Shown: piece by piece, positions 43,473 through 54,322 of the stretch
How positions within the stretch are numbered: the first letter of the stretch is position 1
Layout: the number at the start of each line of letters is the position of its first letter
NCBI RefSeq assembly: GCF_030730865.1
Contig: NZ_JAVALZ010000004.1
Coordinates: forward strand, 124,001 to 188,000
Direction: 5' to 3'
DNA: 64,000 nucleotides
Source: Uliginosibacterium sp. 31-16
GTDB lineage: Bacteria; Pseudomonadota; Gammaproteobacteria; Burkholderiales; Rhodocyclaceae
Notes under the pieces: model-generated
Told to the model about the DNA's origin: nothing
The model's database searches: none
Seen by the model: only the letters and a program-made list of their open reading frames with translations
Program-made: the position numbers and the translations under genes

Positions 43473-44717
43473 TCAAATTTTCTTGGTGTACTTTGTTGCC
43501 ACATAACTGTCGAGTATGGCGCGGAACTCGTTGGCGATGTTGTCGCCGCGCAGAGTCATGGCTTTTTCGCCATCAATAAAAACAGGTGCCGCGGGAGTCT
43601 CTCCCGTCCCGGGTAGTGAAATCCCGATATTGGCATGCTTGCTTTCGCCAGGGCCATTCACCACACACCCCATCACCGCCAGCGTAAGGTTTTCAACTCC
43701 ATCGTACTGTTCACGCCAGGTTGGCATCTGCTCACGCACGTAGGTCTGGACACTCTGCGCCAGCTCCTGGAAAAAACTGCTGGTCGTACGACCACAGCCA
43801 GGACATGCCGTGACCATCGGAGTAAAGGCCCGCAAGCCCATGCTCTGCAGGATTTCCTGCGCCACAATCACTTCCTGTGTGCGCGCCCCGTTCGGCTCGG
43901 GTGTCAATGACACGCGAATCGTGTCACCAACCCCCTCCTGCAGAAGCACACCTAGCGCGGCTGTCGAGGCAACAATGCCTTTACTGCCCATGCCCGCTTC
44001 GGTCAAACCAAGGTGCAGAGGGTAGTCACAACGCACAGCCAGTTCTCGGTATGTTGCAATCAGGTCCTGTACGCTGGAAACCTTGCATGACAAAATGATG
44101 CGATCTCCCCGAAGACCAACATCCTCCGCCATCTGCGCAGACTCCAAGGCAGAAACGATCAGCGCCTCTCGCATTACTGCACTGACGTCCCACGGAAGTG
44201 CACGCTGACTGTTGGCATCCATCATGCGAGCCAGCACAGACTGATCCAGACTGCCCCAATTAACCCCGATCCGCACCGGCTTTTCATACCGGCAGGCAAG
44301 CTCGACAATCTGCGCAAATTGCAGATCATGCTTGGCCCCCTGTCCGACATTCCCAGGATTGATGCGGTATTTTGCAAGAAGCTCGGCACAGGCGGGATTG
44401 TCCATCAGCAGCTTGTGACCGTTATAGTGGAAGTCGCCAATCAAAGGGACGTCCACACCCATCTTTGCAAGTTGCTCACAAATTTTCGGAACAGCTTTGG
44501 CCGACTCGTCATTATTGACGGTGATCCGGACCAATTCGGACCCGGCTCGTGCCAGCTGGGCGATCTGAATCGCCGTCGCGACGTGATCGGCCGTGTCGGT
44601 ATTGGTCATTGACTGAACCACGATGGGCGCAGCGGAACCAACCTGAACCTGCCCGATCTTTACCAGGCGGGTGGCATGCCGCGCCCGGGCGCGGGCCAAA
44701 GGAACGTCTTGCGTCAT
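43473..44717 (-). CDS. ispG: 4-hydroxy-3-methylbut-2-enyl diphosphate synthase (IspG/GcpE)
   Basis: [4Fe-4S] enzyme of the MEP isoprenoid pathway, 414 residues. TIM-barrel part includes [20 protein letters not shown] and RINPGNVG; the cluster-binding cysteines are visible in ACPGCGRTT and later [20 protein letters not shown]. The protein is a little longer than E. coli IspG, matching betaproteobacterial forms that have an insertion. Located 10 bases after rodZ, in the conserved block before hisS. Confidence 0.97.
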   Translation of the reverse strand: MTQDVPLARARARHATRLVKIGQVQVGSAAPIVVQSMTNTDTADHVATAIQIAQLARAGSELVRITVNNDESAKAVPKICEQLAKMGVDVPLIGDFHYNGHKLLMDNPACAELLAKYRINPGNVGQGAKHDLQFAQIVELACRYEKPVRIGVNWGSLDQSVLARMMDANSQRALPWDVSAVMREALIVSALESAQMAEDVGLRGDRIILSCKVSSVQDLIATYRELAVRCDYPLHLGLTEAGMGSKGIVASTAALGVLLQEGVGDTIRVSLTPEPNGARTQEVIVAQEILQSMGLRAFTPMVTACPGCGRTTSSFFQELAQSVQTYVREQMPTWREQYDGVENLTLAVMGCVVNGPGESKHANIGISLPGTGETPAAPVFIDGEKAMTLRGDNIANEFRAILDSYVATKYTKKI

Positions 44718-44727
44718 GATCGTCCTG

Positions 44728-45744
44728 TTACTGCACGGTCAACCGCGCTACATCGCCCTTGGTATAAGGAGCCAGATCAACAGGCTTCCCCTTCCAGGAC
44801 AGCTTAACCTTTGGCGCATTACCAATCACCAGCACAAAGGGCGCACTCCCCTGCACCTCCTGCACCACACCAGCCTGATTCAAGCGCGCGAACACAACCT
44901 TGTCCGTCGCGTCCCGCACTTCGACCCAGGACTCGCCTTCAAATCCCAGCACAATCCGTGGTAACCCGCCAAGCGCAGGCTGCGAAGCCGTGACAGGAGC
45001 AGACATGGATGGTCGGGATGCAGAGACATTACTTTGCGACGAAGATGCGGTGACCTGACGCGTCACCGGGGCACTCTGTCCTGCGACAACCGCCACGGAG
45101 GGGATGTCAGACAGGCTAACCGGCGCAGCACTGGCCTGTGCCACCGGAGCAGAGAGCAACGCACTCGGCGCGGGAACCAGAGAAATTCCGGATACAGGCT
45201 CCTGGCTGACCGCAGCAGCAGGGACACTGCCAGTCGCATTCGCCAGCACTTCGACGTCAGGATCGAGCTGTTCGCTGCCATCCAGCAGTGCAACATCCTC
45301 GCGTGCTTCAAACCAGTGAAAAGACCACCCCAGGCCCAGCAGGCAGGCCAAAAGCAGCACGACCAAAACCGCCGGCAGCGCAGAGAGCCGCGAGTTGCCG
45401 GGGCTAGGCATACGCCCCAAACCGGGAGAATACATCGGAGAGGAAATGCCAACCGGCTCTCGCCCCTCACCCGCATCAATCAACTCGAGGAAAGGCGCAG
45501 GGTCAAGCTGCAGGAAACGCGCGTAATTGCGCACAAACCCTCGCGAAAAAGCCGATCCGGGCAGCGCCGACAAATCTCCTCGCTCGATGGCTTCGATCTG
45601 GCGCGGGGTCAGCTTGAGTTGCGCCGAAACCTGACCGAGAGACAGGCCACGAGCCTCGCGTTCCGCACGCAGATCCAGCCAATCCACTTCTTGCTCAGGC
45701 TGAGCCTGCGCCTTGCCATTGTCGTCCTGCATCACGTCACTCAC
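44728..45744 (-). CDS. rodZ: RodZ-like cell-shape protein (HTH + DUF4115)
   Basis: 338-residue bitopic protein that links MreB to the elongasome. An N-terminal XRE-type HTH ([38 protein letters not shown]) is followed by one membrane helix ([20 protein letters not shown]), a Ser/Ala/Val-rich periplasmic linker and the DUF4115 domain ([20 protein letters not shown]). It begins with GTG at 45744, overlapping the pilW stop (GTGA). The linker is highly Ser/Val/Ala rich. Confidence 0.94.
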   Translation of the reverse strand: MSDVMQDDNGKAQAQPEQEVDWLDLRAEREARGLSLGQVSAQLKLTPRQIEAIERGDLSALPGSAFSRGFVRNYARFLQLDPAPFLELIDAGEGREPVGISSPMYSPGLGRMPSPGNSRLSALPAVLVVLLLACLLGLGWSFHWFEAREDVALLDGSEQLDPDVEVLANATGSVPAAAVSQEPVSGISLVPAPSALLSAPVAQASAAPVSLSDIPSVAVVAGQSAPVTRQVTASSSQSNVSASRPSMSAPVTASQPALGGLPRIVLGFEGESWVEVRDATDKVVFARLNQAGVVQEVQGSAPFVLVIGNAPKVKLSWKGKPVDLAPYTKGDVARLTVQ

Positions 45745-46553
45745 TCGAATTTCCCTTGCAGATAAAGCTGGTATTCGTTCGAGCCAGGGAATTCGCTGCG
45801 CATTTTTTTGCCGTACGCCTGAACCACATCGTTGTTACCCAGCTTTTTCTCGATCCTGGTGGCCAGCCAGAGCACCTCGACATCGGCACGCTGGATTTGC
45901 TGCTGGGCATTATCGATCCACTGCTTGGCACGCATGAGGCGATCCGTCCGGTAAGCAATATTCGCCAGATAAACAAGCGCAGCTACGTTGCTTGCATCTG
46001 CCTGGATCGCCCGCAGAAACCGCTCCTCGGCCGCAGCATCATCCTTTTTGCGCAACAGACACAGCCCGGCATTGGTCCAGGCTCGTGTCGGCGTCTGATA
46101 GTAGGGGTTGCGCGCCGCCAGCTCCAAGCGCGGCAGCCCCATGTTTTCCTGCCCCTGAGAGCACAGGAACCAGCCATAGGCATTATTGATGACCGGGTCT
46201 CCAGGAGCAAGACGTGCAGCCTCTTCAAAGGAGGGACGCGCCATGGAAAACTGTTCCTGATTGGCGTAAACCATCGCCATCAACAAATGGGCAGGGGCAT
46301 AGCTGCTATCTGCTGCAATCGCAATCCGGGCCTCATCCAGAGCAACGCCATTGCGGTCAGCCCGAAGATAGATATTGCCCAGTTCAACGTGCGCCTTGGC
46401 CGAGGTTCGTGCGGGAGAAGTGCTTGGCAACTCTGAGCTTGGTCGCACAAGCTCTACCGCAGGACCAGGTCCCGGAGCAGCAACATCAAGCGTACAGGCG
46501 GACAGGAACACGGCGCATAGCGCCAGCATGTATCCCGGCTGGTTTTTCATCAT
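45741..46553 (-). CDS. pilW: Type IV pilus biogenesis/stability lipoprotein PilW
   Basis: 270-residue lipoprotein required for secretin (PilQ) assembly. The signal peptide contains the lipobox LSAC. The rest is [63 protein letters not shown] and so on. The rlmN-pilW-rodZ-ispG order matches many betaproteobacteria, where it is called pilW (pilF in Pseudomonas). Overlaps both neighbours by ATGA/GTGA, so all three genes are coupled. Confidence 0.92.
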   Translation of the reverse strand: MMKNQPGYMLALCAVFLSACTLDVAAPGPGPAVELVRPSSELPSTSPARTSAKAHVELGNIYLRADRNGVALDEARIAIAADSSYAPAHLLMAMVYANQEQFSMARPSFEEAARLAPGDPVINNAYGWFLCSQGQENMGLPRLELAARNPYYQTPTRAWTNAGLCLLRKKDDAAAEERFLRAIQADASNVAALVYLANIAYRTDRLMRAKQWIDNAQQQIQRADVEVLWLATRIEKKLGNNDVVQAYGKKMRSEFPGSNEYQLYLQGKFE

Positions 46554-47641
46554 GACCGCACCTCATTGATAGGAACTACACGTTTCTGGGTTCTGCGCGT
46601 TTTGTCTTTCACCTGGCCTGCAAGCTGGCCACAGGCTGCATCGACATCATCACCGCGCGTCTTGCGCGTGGTCGTGACGATACCGGCTTCATTCAATAGT
46701 TGCGAGAAGCGACGGACCACCGGCGCTGACGATCTCCGAAACCCCGACTGCGGAAAAGGATTGAAGGGAATCAGATTGAACTTGCACGACACCTGACGAC
46801 CAATATCGATGAGCTGACGCAAATGCTCGTCCTGATCATTCACGCCGGCCAACATGATGTATTCGAACGTCACGAAATCACGTGGCGCCCGCTCCAGATA
46901 ACGGCGACAGGCCGCCAGCAGGTCCTTGAGCGGGTATTTCTGATTGATCGGCACCAGCTTGTCGCGCAACGCATCGTTCGGTGCGTGCAATGAAACGGCC
47001 AGAGCCACCGGGCATTCTTCGCGCAGACGATCCATGGCCGGCACAATGCCGGAGGTGGAGACAGTCACGCGACGGCGCGACAAACCATAGGCATGATCAT
47101 CCAGCATCAGTTTGAGGGCCGAAACCACGCTGTCGAAATTTGCCAGAGGCTCGCCCATGCCCATCATTACGACATTGCTGATGATGCGCTCGCCATCAGC
47201 CGTTGCGCCCAGCAAGCGGTTGGCCAGCCACAGCTGACCGATGATCTCGGCGGCCGAGAGGTTGCGGTTGAAGCCCTGTTTGCCTGTCGAGCAGAACGCG
47301 CAGTCGAGAGCACAACCGGCCTGCGAGGATATGCACAGCGTGCCGCGACTGGTTTCAGGGATATACACCGTCTCGACGGCATTGCCATTGCCTACATCCA
47401 TCAGCCACTTGCGCGTGCCGTCGGTGGACACGTTATCACGCACCGGTACGGGCGGCTGAATGCAGGCCGTTTCCTTGAGCTTGGCGCGCAAGCTCTTGGC
47501 AACATCGGTCATGGCATCAAAATCGGTTTCCCCGAAACGATGGATCCAGTGGAGGATCTGGCGCGCACGAAAGGGCTTCTCGCCACGTTCGGCGAACCAG
47601 GCAATCAGCGCATCGGCATCAAGATCGAGAAGGTTTTGCAT
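46550..47641 (-). CDS. rlmN: Dual-specificity RNA methyltransferase RlmN
   Basis: Radical SAM enzyme that methylates A2503 of 23S rRNA and A37 of some tRNAs, 363 residues. The cluster motif [20 protein letters not shown] (CxxxCxxC) is present, with [13 protein letters not shown], and the catalytic cysteine is in the C-terminal ACGQL region. The N-terminus [20 protein letters not shown] is a helical domain typical of RlmN. Starts 49 bases after ndk and overlaps pilW (ATGA). Confidence 0.97.
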   Translation of the reverse strand: MQNLLDLDADALIAWFAERGEKPFRARQILHWIHRFGETDFDAMTDVAKSLRAKLKETACIQPPVPVRDNVSTDGTRKWLMDVGNGNAVETVYIPETSRGTLCISSQAGCALDCAFCSTGKQGFNRNLSAAEIIGQLWLANRLLGATADGERIISNVVMMGMGEPLANFDSVVSALKLMLDDHAYGLSRRRVTVSTSGIVPAMDRLREECPVALAVSLHAPNDALRDKLVPINQKYPLKDLLAACRRYLERAPRDFVTFEYIMLAGVNDQDEHLRQLIDIGRQVSCKFNLIPFNPFPQSGFRRSSAPVVRRFSQLLNEAGIVTTTRKTRGDDVDAACGQLAGQVKDKTRRTQKRVVPINEVRS

Positions 47642-47689
47642 GAATACTCACATCAGTGCCCGGCACACGAGGCACCGGGCAATTGCAGC

Positions 47690-48115
47690 TTAACGGCTAT
47701 ACACATTCATACCGGGGAAGAAGAATGCCACTTCCACTGCGGCAGTTTCCGGCGCATCCGAACCATGCACGGCATTGGCATCAATCGAATCCGCAAAATC
47801 GGCGCGGATGCTGCCCGGCGCAGCCTTCTTCGGATCTGTCGCCCCCATCAGCTCGCGATTTTTCGCGATGGCGTTCTCACCCTCCAGCACCTGGATCATG
47901 ACCGGGCCTGAAATCATGAAACTCACCAGATCCTTGTAGAAGGGGCGCTCCTTGTGCACTGCGTAAAACTGCCCTGCCTCCTGCGCGGACAGCTGTACCA
48001 GCCGGGCGGCAGCAATCTTCAGTCCAGCCTCTTCAAAGCGCTGGTAGATCTTGCCGATCACGTTCTTGGCGACAGCATCGGGCTTGATGATGGACAGGGT
48101 TCGTTCAATTGCCAT
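47690..48115 (-). CDS. ndk: Nucleoside diphosphate kinase
   Basis: 141-residue enzyme balancing NTP/dNTP pools. It begins [20 protein letters not shown] and contains the phosphohistidine motif [12 protein letters not shown] and [17 protein letters not shown]. Length and motifs are typical. It heads the long minus-strand block and is divergent from the histidine kinase, with 135 bases between starts that must hold both promoters. Confidence 0.97.
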   Translation of the reverse strand: MAIERTLSIIKPDAVAKNVIGKIYQRFEEAGLKIAAARLVQLSAQEAGQFYAVHKERPFYKDLVSFMISGPVMIQVLEGENAIAKNRELMGATDPKKAAPGSIRADFADSIDANAVHGSDAPETAAVEVAFFFPGMNVYSR

Positions 48116-48250
48116 TTCGTTTCTCTCTTTGGTAACGGGGTGGTTGAAATGATGTTTTTGTGAAAAGCTTCTTATTTTATCAGTAGCGCCAGCATCCCGG
48201 CAGCTTCATTGCAAAACCCCTGAGTCCCGTCTCGCGCTACCATTGCCAAC

Positions 48251-50221
48251 ATGGCCGAGCGCATCCCGCACCCACTGATTTCCCTGTTCCCACGCACCGG
48301 CGTCTGGTTCTGGCGCCTGCCTTTGCTGGCGATCACCGCCCTGATCGCCATCGTCAGCTTCTTCGTGTGGTTCGGGCTCAGCCAGGAACGGGATGAACGT
48401 CGCGCCGCGCTGGTCAGCGATTCGCTGTGGATGGAGCAGAATCTGCGCTATCAGTTTGAAAGCACGGAAAACCAGCTGGCGCAGATCGGCAACGAATTTG
48501 GCGGCGGTGGCGAACTGCACTCGGAGCAAGCCCAGGACAAGGTCAGAGCCCTCCTGCAAGGCAACTCCGGCCTGAGCGCACTGCTCTGGCTCAATTCGGA
48601 AGGCACGATGCTCAGCACCCTGCCTGCCAGCGCAGCGCCGGTCAAACTGGCAGAAGACCATCCGATCGGTGTGCTGCGTGCTCGCACCCTGAACCGGCCA
48701 GCCTACACGCACCCCTTCCTGCAGCCGGATGGCACATACGCGATCGAGGTCGTCATGCCCGTTTTTGGCGCAAACGACTTCAATGGCTACGCCGTGGGGG
48801 TTTTCTCCTTGCCGCGCGTGATCAGCTCCCATGTCCCCTGGTGGTTTGCCGAACGCTACCGCCTTTCTTTCACTGACGCCGGCGGACTGGAAATTGCCAG
48901 CACCACCCAGGCCGGGGCCCTCAACGACGCCCAGGCCTTTGGCGTCACTTTTGAACGCATGGGCGGCCTTGGCATCCGTGTGAATGCCTATCGGGCTACC
49001 ACCCGCGTCATGCCTGCCATCGTGGTCATGGTGCTGGTGGGTTTTACCCTGATCATTACCTGGAGCCTGTGGATGCTGCGCAATCGCGTCCTGCGCCTGC
49101 AGGACACCGAAACCGCATTGCGCAGCGAACACGCCTTCCGCCTGGCCATGGAGAATTCGACCCTCATCGGCCTGCGCGCACGTGACTTGCAAGGGCGCAT
49201 CACCTACGTTAATGCGGCGTTTTGCCGCATGGTGGGCTGGAACAGCGATGAGCTCATCGGCTTGCGCCCGCCCATGCCATTCTGGCCAGATGGTGAGTCA
49301 GAACCCGCCCGGACTGATCGAGACGGCCTGACCAACACCCCGGCGGTTGAGATGCGCTACCAGCGCAAGAGCGGGGAGATTTTCGACGTCCTGATCTATG
49401 AGGCCCCGCTGATCGATGCCGACGGCCGTCACGCCGGCTGGATGGGCTCCGTCCTCGACATCACCGAGCGCAAGCGGGCCGAAGCGCTGGCCCGCGATCA
49501 GCAGGAACAGCTGGAAGCCACTGCACGGCTGGTCACCATGGGCGAAATGGCCTCCACCCTGGCCCATGAGCTGAACCAGCCGCTCTCCGCCATCACCAGC
49601 TACAGCGCGGGCTGCCTGAACGCACTCAAGGCGGGGCGCTACGACGAGAAACAATTCACCGACGTACTCGGCAAGATCAATCACCAGGGGCAGCGCGCCG
49701 GACGCATCATCCATCGAATCTATGGTTTCGTACGCCGCAGCGAATCGCGCCGCGAGCGCATGGATGTGAACGCAGCGGTCCTTGAAGCCACCGGCCTGCT
49801 CGAGACGGAAACCCTGCGCCGCAAGGTCCGCCTGCAGATCGAGCTGGGCATGGACCTGCCGGCCATCATGGGCGACCGGACAATGATCGAGCAGGTCATG
49901 GTGAACCTGCTGCGCAACGGCATGGACGCCATGAAGCACACCCCGGAAAGTCAGCGGGTGTTGCGCGTCACCAGCGAAGCGCATGGCGACGGCGTGCGCC
50001 TGTCCGTGAATGATCACGGCGCCGGGATTTCGCCGGAAATCGCCGGCCGCCTGTTCGACTCCTTCTTCACAACCAAACCCGAAGGCATGGGCATGGGCCT
50101 GAAGATCTGCCGCTCGATCGCCGAGCAGCACAACGGCCGCCTGTGGTTTGAGCCCGGCCCCCATGGCGGCACCACCTTCTACCTCCAGTTGCCGGTTGGC
50201 GAAGAAGAAGTCAGCGCCTGA
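48251..50221 (+). CDS. Orphan PAS-domain sensor histidine kinase
   Basis: 656-residue membrane kinase. Two membrane helices (about residues 20-43 and 254-276) bracket a periplasmic sensor domain of roughly 210 residues, Cache-like in appearance. After them come a PAS domain (LAMENSTLIGLRARDLQGRI; VLDITERKRAE), the HisKA phospho-acceptor His439 in TLAHELNQPLSAI, and an HATPase domain (VMVNLLRNGMDAM; NDHGAGISPEIAGRLFDSFF; TTKPEGMGMGLKICRSI). It resembles DctB/FixL-type kinases. No response-regulator gene is adjacent. It overlaps the 3' end of convergent tilS by 11 bases. Confidence 0.9.
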   Translation: MAERIPHPLISLFPRTGVWFWRLPLLAITALIAIVSFFVWFGLSQERDERRAALVSDSLWMEQNLRYQFESTENQLAQIGNEFGGGGELHSEQAQDKVRALLQGNSGLSALLWLNSEGTMLSTLPASAAPVKLAEDHPIGVLRARTLNRPAYTHPFLQPDGTYAIEVVMPVFGANDFNGYAVGVFSLPRVISSHVPWWFAERYRLSFTDAGGLEIASTTQAGALNDAQAFGVTFERMGGLGIRVNAYRATTRVMPAIVVMVLVGFTLIITWSLWMLRNRVLRLQDTETALRSEHAFRLAMENSTLIGLRARDLQGRITYVNAAFCRMVGWNSDELIGLRPPMPFWPDGESEPARTDRDGLTNTPAVEMRYQRKSGEIFDVLIYEAPLIDADGRHAGWMGSVLDITERKRAEALARDQQEQLEATARLVTMGEMASTLAHELNQPLSAITSYSAGCLNALKAGRYDEKQFTDVLGKINHQGQRAGRIIHRIYGFVRRSESRRERMDVNAAVLEATGLLETETLRRKVRLQIELGMDLPAIMGDRTMIEQVMVNLLRNGMDAMKHTPESQRVLRVTSEAHGDGVRLSVNDHGAGISPEIAGRLFDSFFTTKPEGMGMGLKICRSIAEQHNGRLWFEPGPHGGTTFYLQLPVGEEEVSA

Positions 50222-51515
50222 GTCCGTCCGGACCACACCACTCGATCTGCCAGCCTGTCTCGCCCGCCGCAGCACGTCGCCCGGCAGCAGCACCAACACC
50301 GCCAATCCAGATCAGCTCATCGCCTTGCCACAGCAGCGGGAGCTGACTGCGCCACCAGGGCGGAATCGCATTCTCCTGACACAACTGCTTGAAGAGCCGC
50401 GTCGGGCGGCCTTCTTCGAGGCGCATGCGCTCTCCACCGCGTCGCAACTTGATCTGCAGGCAGGCATCGCCAGGATCAAGGCGCAGAGCCGCTCTCCCGG
50501 ACGACGGAGTAAAGAACAAAAAACCATCCCCCCAGGGCAGTGCAGCCTCGCCACGCCACTCCACGACTTCAGGGCGTGAGCACTCCGCAGCCTCCAGCCA
50601 CAAGCGGTCGCGGTAAGCACACACGGCCAATGCCCCGTGCAGCCAGCGCACCGCACTTTCGCCATCCATCGCCTGACGGAGCGACTCCAGTCGAACAGTC
50701 CCTGGCGCCATTTCCCCCGCCTGCGCAATCCAGTAACGCAGCAGATTGCGCTCCCGCGCCGCCGACAAGGCTTTCAGCCGACACCGCGCCCCCGCCTCGC
50801 CCAGACGCACGGCTGCCGCATCCGCCAGCGCCAGTTCCTGCAGCAGATCTGCAGCCTCCGCAAAGTGTTGCGTGGCCCGTCGCAGATTGGCCGAAGCCTC
50901 GGGGAAGCGCTCGGTGAGCGGCGCAAGAATGCGGTGACGGAGAAAGTTGCGGGTCAGCCCTTCGTCAACATTGCTGTCGTCTTCCACCCACTTCAGATCG
51001 TGCGTCTGCGCCCACGCCAGCAGCTCGGCACGCGTCGCCGCCAGCAGCGGACGCCACAAACGGCGCGCGGCATCCTGCTCGCGCATGGCTGCCGCACCGG
51101 CCACTCCACTACCTCGAATCAGCCGGTGCAACAGGGTTTCCGCCTGATCGTCGGCGTGGTGGGCCAGCATGATCCAGTCGGCCTCCAGCTGCGCCAGCGC
51201 CGCATGGCGCGCCGTGCGTGCTGCAGCCTCCAGCCCCTTGCCATCCAGCCTCACCACAACCCGGCAGATCTGCAGCGGCACACCCAGTTGCACACAGGCT
51301 TGCTCGCAGTGAGCCGCCCACGCATCGGCATGAACACTCAAGCCATGATGAACGTGTGCTGCAGAAAGCGAAAAGCCCGCCTCGGACGCAAGGCGGGCCA
51401 GCAGATGGAGCAGAACCGTGGAATCAAGGCCGCCGCTATAGGCAACACACAGACGCTGGTTTGCGCAGTCGCGAAACGCGGGGCGAAGCCGCCCAAGCAA
51501 ATCCGGGCACACCAT
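50211..51515 (-). CDS. tilS: tRNA(Ile)-lysidine synthetase
   Basis: 434-residue enzyme that converts the wobble cytidine of the AUA-reading tRNA-Ile to lysidine. The N-type ATP pyrophosphatase P-loop is CVAYSGGLDSTVLLH; further motifs are AHVHHGLSVHADAW, the MLAHHADDQAETLLHRLIRG HADD segment and the C-terminal domain (LRRGGERMRLEEGRPTRLFK then LCQENAIPPWWR). ATG at 51515 is chosen because AAGGA lies 8 bases upstream; a GTG at 51536 is possible. Usually next to accA, as here. Confidence 0.95.
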   Translation of the reverse strand: MVCPDLLGRLRPAFRDCANQRLCVAYSGGLDSTVLLHLLARLASEAGFSLSAAHVHHGLSVHADAWAAHCEQACVQLGVPLQICRVVVRLDGKGLEAAARTARHAALAQLEADWIMLAHHADDQAETLLHRLIRGSGVAGAAAMREQDAARRLWRPLLAATRAELLAWAQTHDLKWVEDDSNVDEGLTRNFLRHRILAPLTERFPEASANLRRATQHFAEAADLLQELALADAAAVRLGEAGARCRLKALSAARERNLLRYWIAQAGEMAPGTVRLESLRQAMDGESAVRWLHGALAVCAYRDRLWLEAAECSRPEVVEWRGEAALPWGDGFLFFTPSSGRAALRLDPGDACLQIKLRRGGERMRLEEGRPTRLFKQLCQENAIPPWWRSQLPLLWQGDELIWIGGVGAAAGRRAAAGETGWQIEWCGPDGLRR

Positions 51516-51614
51516 GAGCAATGTCCTTGCAATCACAGGCCAGACAGGCGTCAGCCACTACGGAGCGAAAACATCCCCGCAAAGCACTGCTTCACAGCGC
51601 ACCCGGTCGCGTGG

Positions 51615-52580
51615 TCAGGCCGCAACTTCCTTGAACTTGCCGTAGGAGAGCAGGCGCTCAAAGCGTTTTTCGGTCAGTTCCTGCGGCGAAAGATCCGAGA
51701 ACTGGCGCAGAGAATCCTGCAGAACGCGCTTGAGCGACACGGCCATGGCGCGATAGTCGCGATGCGCACCACCCACGGGCTCATTGACCACCTTGTCAAT
51801 CAGCCCCAGAGATTTAAGGCGTGCAGCGGTGATCCCCATGATCTCGGCCGCCTCGGGGGCCTTGTCGGCGCTCTTCCACAGAATGGAAGCACAGCCTTCC
51901 GGCGAGATCACTGAATAGGTCGAAAATTGCAGCATGTGGACCTGATCCGCCACGGCAATCGCCAAGGCGCCGCCGGAGCCGCCCTCACCGATCACGGTCG
52001 TGATGATGGGCACACGCAGTTCCGCCATCGCATAGAGATTGTGTCCGATGGCTTCGGATTGACCGCGCTCCTCGGCGTCAATGCCTGGATACGCCCCGGG
52101 CGTATCCACAAAGGTGAACACCGGGATACCGAACTTCTCGGCCAGCTTCATCATGCGCAGCGCCTTGCGATAACCTTCAGGCCGCGGCATGCCGAAATTG
52201 CGCAGGATCTTTTCCTTGGTATCGCGGCCCTTCTGGTGACCGATGACCATGCAGCTCTGCCCATTGAAACGGGCCAGACCGCCAACGATTGCCTTGTCAT
52301 CCGCAAAGGAACGATCGCCATGCAACTCTTCAAAATCCGTGAACATGTGTTCAACGTAATCAAAGGTGTAGGGACGCTGCGGATGGCGCGCCACCTGAGC
52401 AATCTGCCAGGGCGTGAGCTTGGCGTAGATGTCTTTGGTCAGCGCTTGTCGCTTGACCTCCAGCCGCGAGATCTCTTCGGAAATATCCACAGCGGAGTCG
52501 TCCTGCACAAAGCGGAGTTCCTCAATCTTGGTTTCCAGATCGGCTATCGGCTGCTCGAAGTCGAGAAAAGTTGTCTTCAC
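51615..52580 (-). CDS. accA: Acetyl-CoA carboxylase carboxyltransferase subunit alpha
   Basis: Half of the carboxyltransferase that makes malonyl-CoA. The 321-residue product begins [20 protein letters not shown] and has the conserved [58 protein letters not shown] and [15 protein letters not shown] blocks. The start codon is GTG at 52580 with no clear ribosome site; it is the last base-triplet block of a perfect palindrome CTTCACGTGAAG (52575-52586). Followed by tilS after about 100 bases. Confidence 0.97.
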   Translation of the reverse strand: MKTTFLDFEQPIADLETKIEELRFVQDDSAVDISEEISRLEVKRQALTKDIYAKLTPWQIAQVARHPQRPYTFDYVEHMFTDFEELHGDRSFADDKAIVGGLARFNGQSCMVIGHQKGRDTKEKILRNFGMPRPEGYRKALRMMKLAEKFGIPVFTFVDTPGAYPGIDAEERGQSEAIGHNLYAMAELRVPIITTVIGEGGSGGALAIAVADQVHMLQFSTYSVISPEGCASILWKSADKAPEAAEIMGITAARLKSLGLIDKVVNEPVGGAHRDYRAMAVSLKRVLQDSLRQFSDLSPQELTEKRFERLLSYGKFKEVAA

Positions 52581-52586
52581 GTGAAG
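52575..52586. promoter_or_regulatory. Palindrome spanning the accA start codon
   Basis: CTTCACGTGAAG is a perfect 12-base palindrome whose centre forms the GTG initiation codon of accA on the minus strand. It might be a protein-binding site or chance. Confidence 0.3.
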
Positions 52587-52708
52587 TCGGCTGAATCAAA
52601 AATGGTGGAGCATTGTACCCGATCAGCGGGCAGTCGAAGCCTGCGAAATACTCCTTGCAGATCAAGCGCTTGAAGCACACAAGAAAATACGCAGGCGTAC
52701 GGAGCGTC

Positions 52709-54181
52709 TCAGGCCGCGGCCAGCAGATAGGTACGGATCTCGTGATCCAGACCAAATTCACGCCCAGGCAAAGGCACCAGCTTGAGTGCCTTGTGCTGGT
52801 CCAGCAGATACAAGGGCCGATCGCTGCACCGGGCCGACAAGGGCAGAATCAGGCGAACCGGCATCCCGCGCCTGAGCGGATCAAGCAGGACAACACGCAT
52901 GCGACTGACGCCATCATCGGCCAACACACTCACGGGGGTATCCCCCAGCAATTCAATGCCGATCTGGCTCTCCCCCTTGCTGGAGCGCCACAGCCGGCGC
53001 ACGGCACCAATGCGCCAGCGGTCGCCATCTGGTGAATGCATACCGATCAGGCTGCCCACCTCCACGCCATCGATATCGCCGTTTGGGGCATCGGCACCGA
53101 CACCTTGCAGGCTCGCGTCACGCACGGCCCAGTCGCGCAGCATGGGAGCACCATTCTCTCCGTCCAGTCGCGTCAGCAGACGCTCCATCCCCTCCACCAC
53201 CAGCAAGCGCCCGGGCATGCGGTGACGGCGATGACGCCGCACCGGCGCCTCGCTTGACCACAACCGGATCATGTGCGAAAGCACGCTGACCAGATTGCTG
53301 CCCTCGGCGTCGTGCAGCAACGCGAAGCCGGCCGGGAGATTCCCGACAGAAGCCAGTTCCAGGAGCTCCTGCAAGGCCTTGGCCGCCAGGACGCCTCCGA
53401 AGAATCGGGGCAGCGCAGCATGCCGGGGTGCCTGCACCAGACGCGCAGGTGGCAGGGAATGCGCCGCATCGATCCAGTACAGGGTTGTCGCAGCAGGAGC
53501 ATTACTCAGCTCAAGCCTTGGCAGCACGTAGTGCACCAGTCGCGACGCAAGCTCCAGACGCTCTGCGTCCAGCTGATCCAGCCCGACACTATGCAACGCA
53601 ATTGCACGCAGATACTCGCACTTGACGGTCGACGTCGCCTCGCGATCGGGCCGCAGACGCACGGGCAATTCGGCAACACCCGCCCGCACCGCCAGGCGAT
53701 AGGCCAGATTCAGACGCGCCCAGACGGCATCGTCAATCGGACCGTGGCGAAAGGCATCCCACTTCGCCCGGCTGGAGGCCGCGCGCATCGCGCGCACGGA
53801 CAACTGGGCAACAAAGCCGCTATCGGCTATTTCGCGCTCAGCCGCCTGCGCGATCAGCAGTTCGCCGTAGGCATCCAGCACCATCGCCCAGTACCCGTGG
53901 GCAATTCCCCACAAGCGTCGCCGCTCAAGTGACGAGGAGGCGCAGGCCTTCAGGTACAGATCCACACAATATCGGGCAGGGCGCTGTGAGGCCTCGTCAA
54001 GCGCAAACAGCAGACGGCACCTCTCGACAAAATCAAGCTCGCCATTCCCGATCAGTGAGTCGATCCATGGCGCGATCTCGCCAATCGCCTCATCAGGAGC
54101 ACAGCGCGACAGGTCAGCAACAACCCGCTCCAGCGCATGCCTCTCTGACAGGGGATGATTCTGGGCGGCTTGGGGACGCAC
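52709..54181 (-). CDS. Unrecognised protein of about 490 residues
   Basis: A long, mostly helical protein I cannot assign. There is no signal peptide or membrane helix. The N-terminal two thirds have many A/L/R-rich helices (RYCVDLYLKACASSSLERRR; AERLELASRLVHYVLPRLEL), and the C-terminal third looks beta-rich, with VGSLIGMHSPDGDRWRIGAV then RRLWRSSKGESQIGIELLGD, a pattern that recalls PilZ-like barrels but without the RxxxR/DxSxxG signature. A GTG at 54181 with GAGG 7 bases upstream is the preferred start; a TTG at 54214 in an AT-rich, promoter-like stretch is the other option. Divergent from thyA. Confidence 0.72.
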   Translation of the reverse strand: MRPQAAQNHPLSERHALERVVADLSRCAPDEAIGEIAPWIDSLIGNGELDFVERCRLLFALDEASQRPARYCVDLYLKACASSSLERRRLWGIAHGYWAMVLDAYGELLIAQAAEREIADSGFVAQLSVRAMRAASSRAKWDAFRHGPIDDAVWARLNLAYRLAVRAGVAELPVRLRPDREATSTVKCEYLRAIALHSVGLDQLDAERLELASRLVHYVLPRLELSNAPAATTLYWIDAAHSLPPARLVQAPRHAALPRFFGGVLAAKALQELLELASVGNLPAGFALLHDAEGSNLVSVLSHMIRLWSSEAPVRRHRRHRMPGRLLVVEGMERLLTRLDGENGAPMLRDWAVRDASLQGVGADAPNGDIDGVEVGSLIGMHSPDGDRWRIGAVRRLWRSSKGESQIGIELLGDTPVSVLADDGVSRMRVVLLDPLRRGMPVRLILPLSARCSDRPLYLLDQHKALKLVPLPGREFGLDHEIRTYLLAAA

Positions 54182-54322
54182 GGACAGGCCTCGCGATTTT
54201 GTTAGATATATCAAATTCTAATGACTCCAGCAAAAAAACCAATCACCCTTCGACAAACGGAAGCAGGTCCCGGAACCCCACGGTAAAAGGCTAGAATTGC
54301 ACCTCCAACCTGAAGGTGTTCC

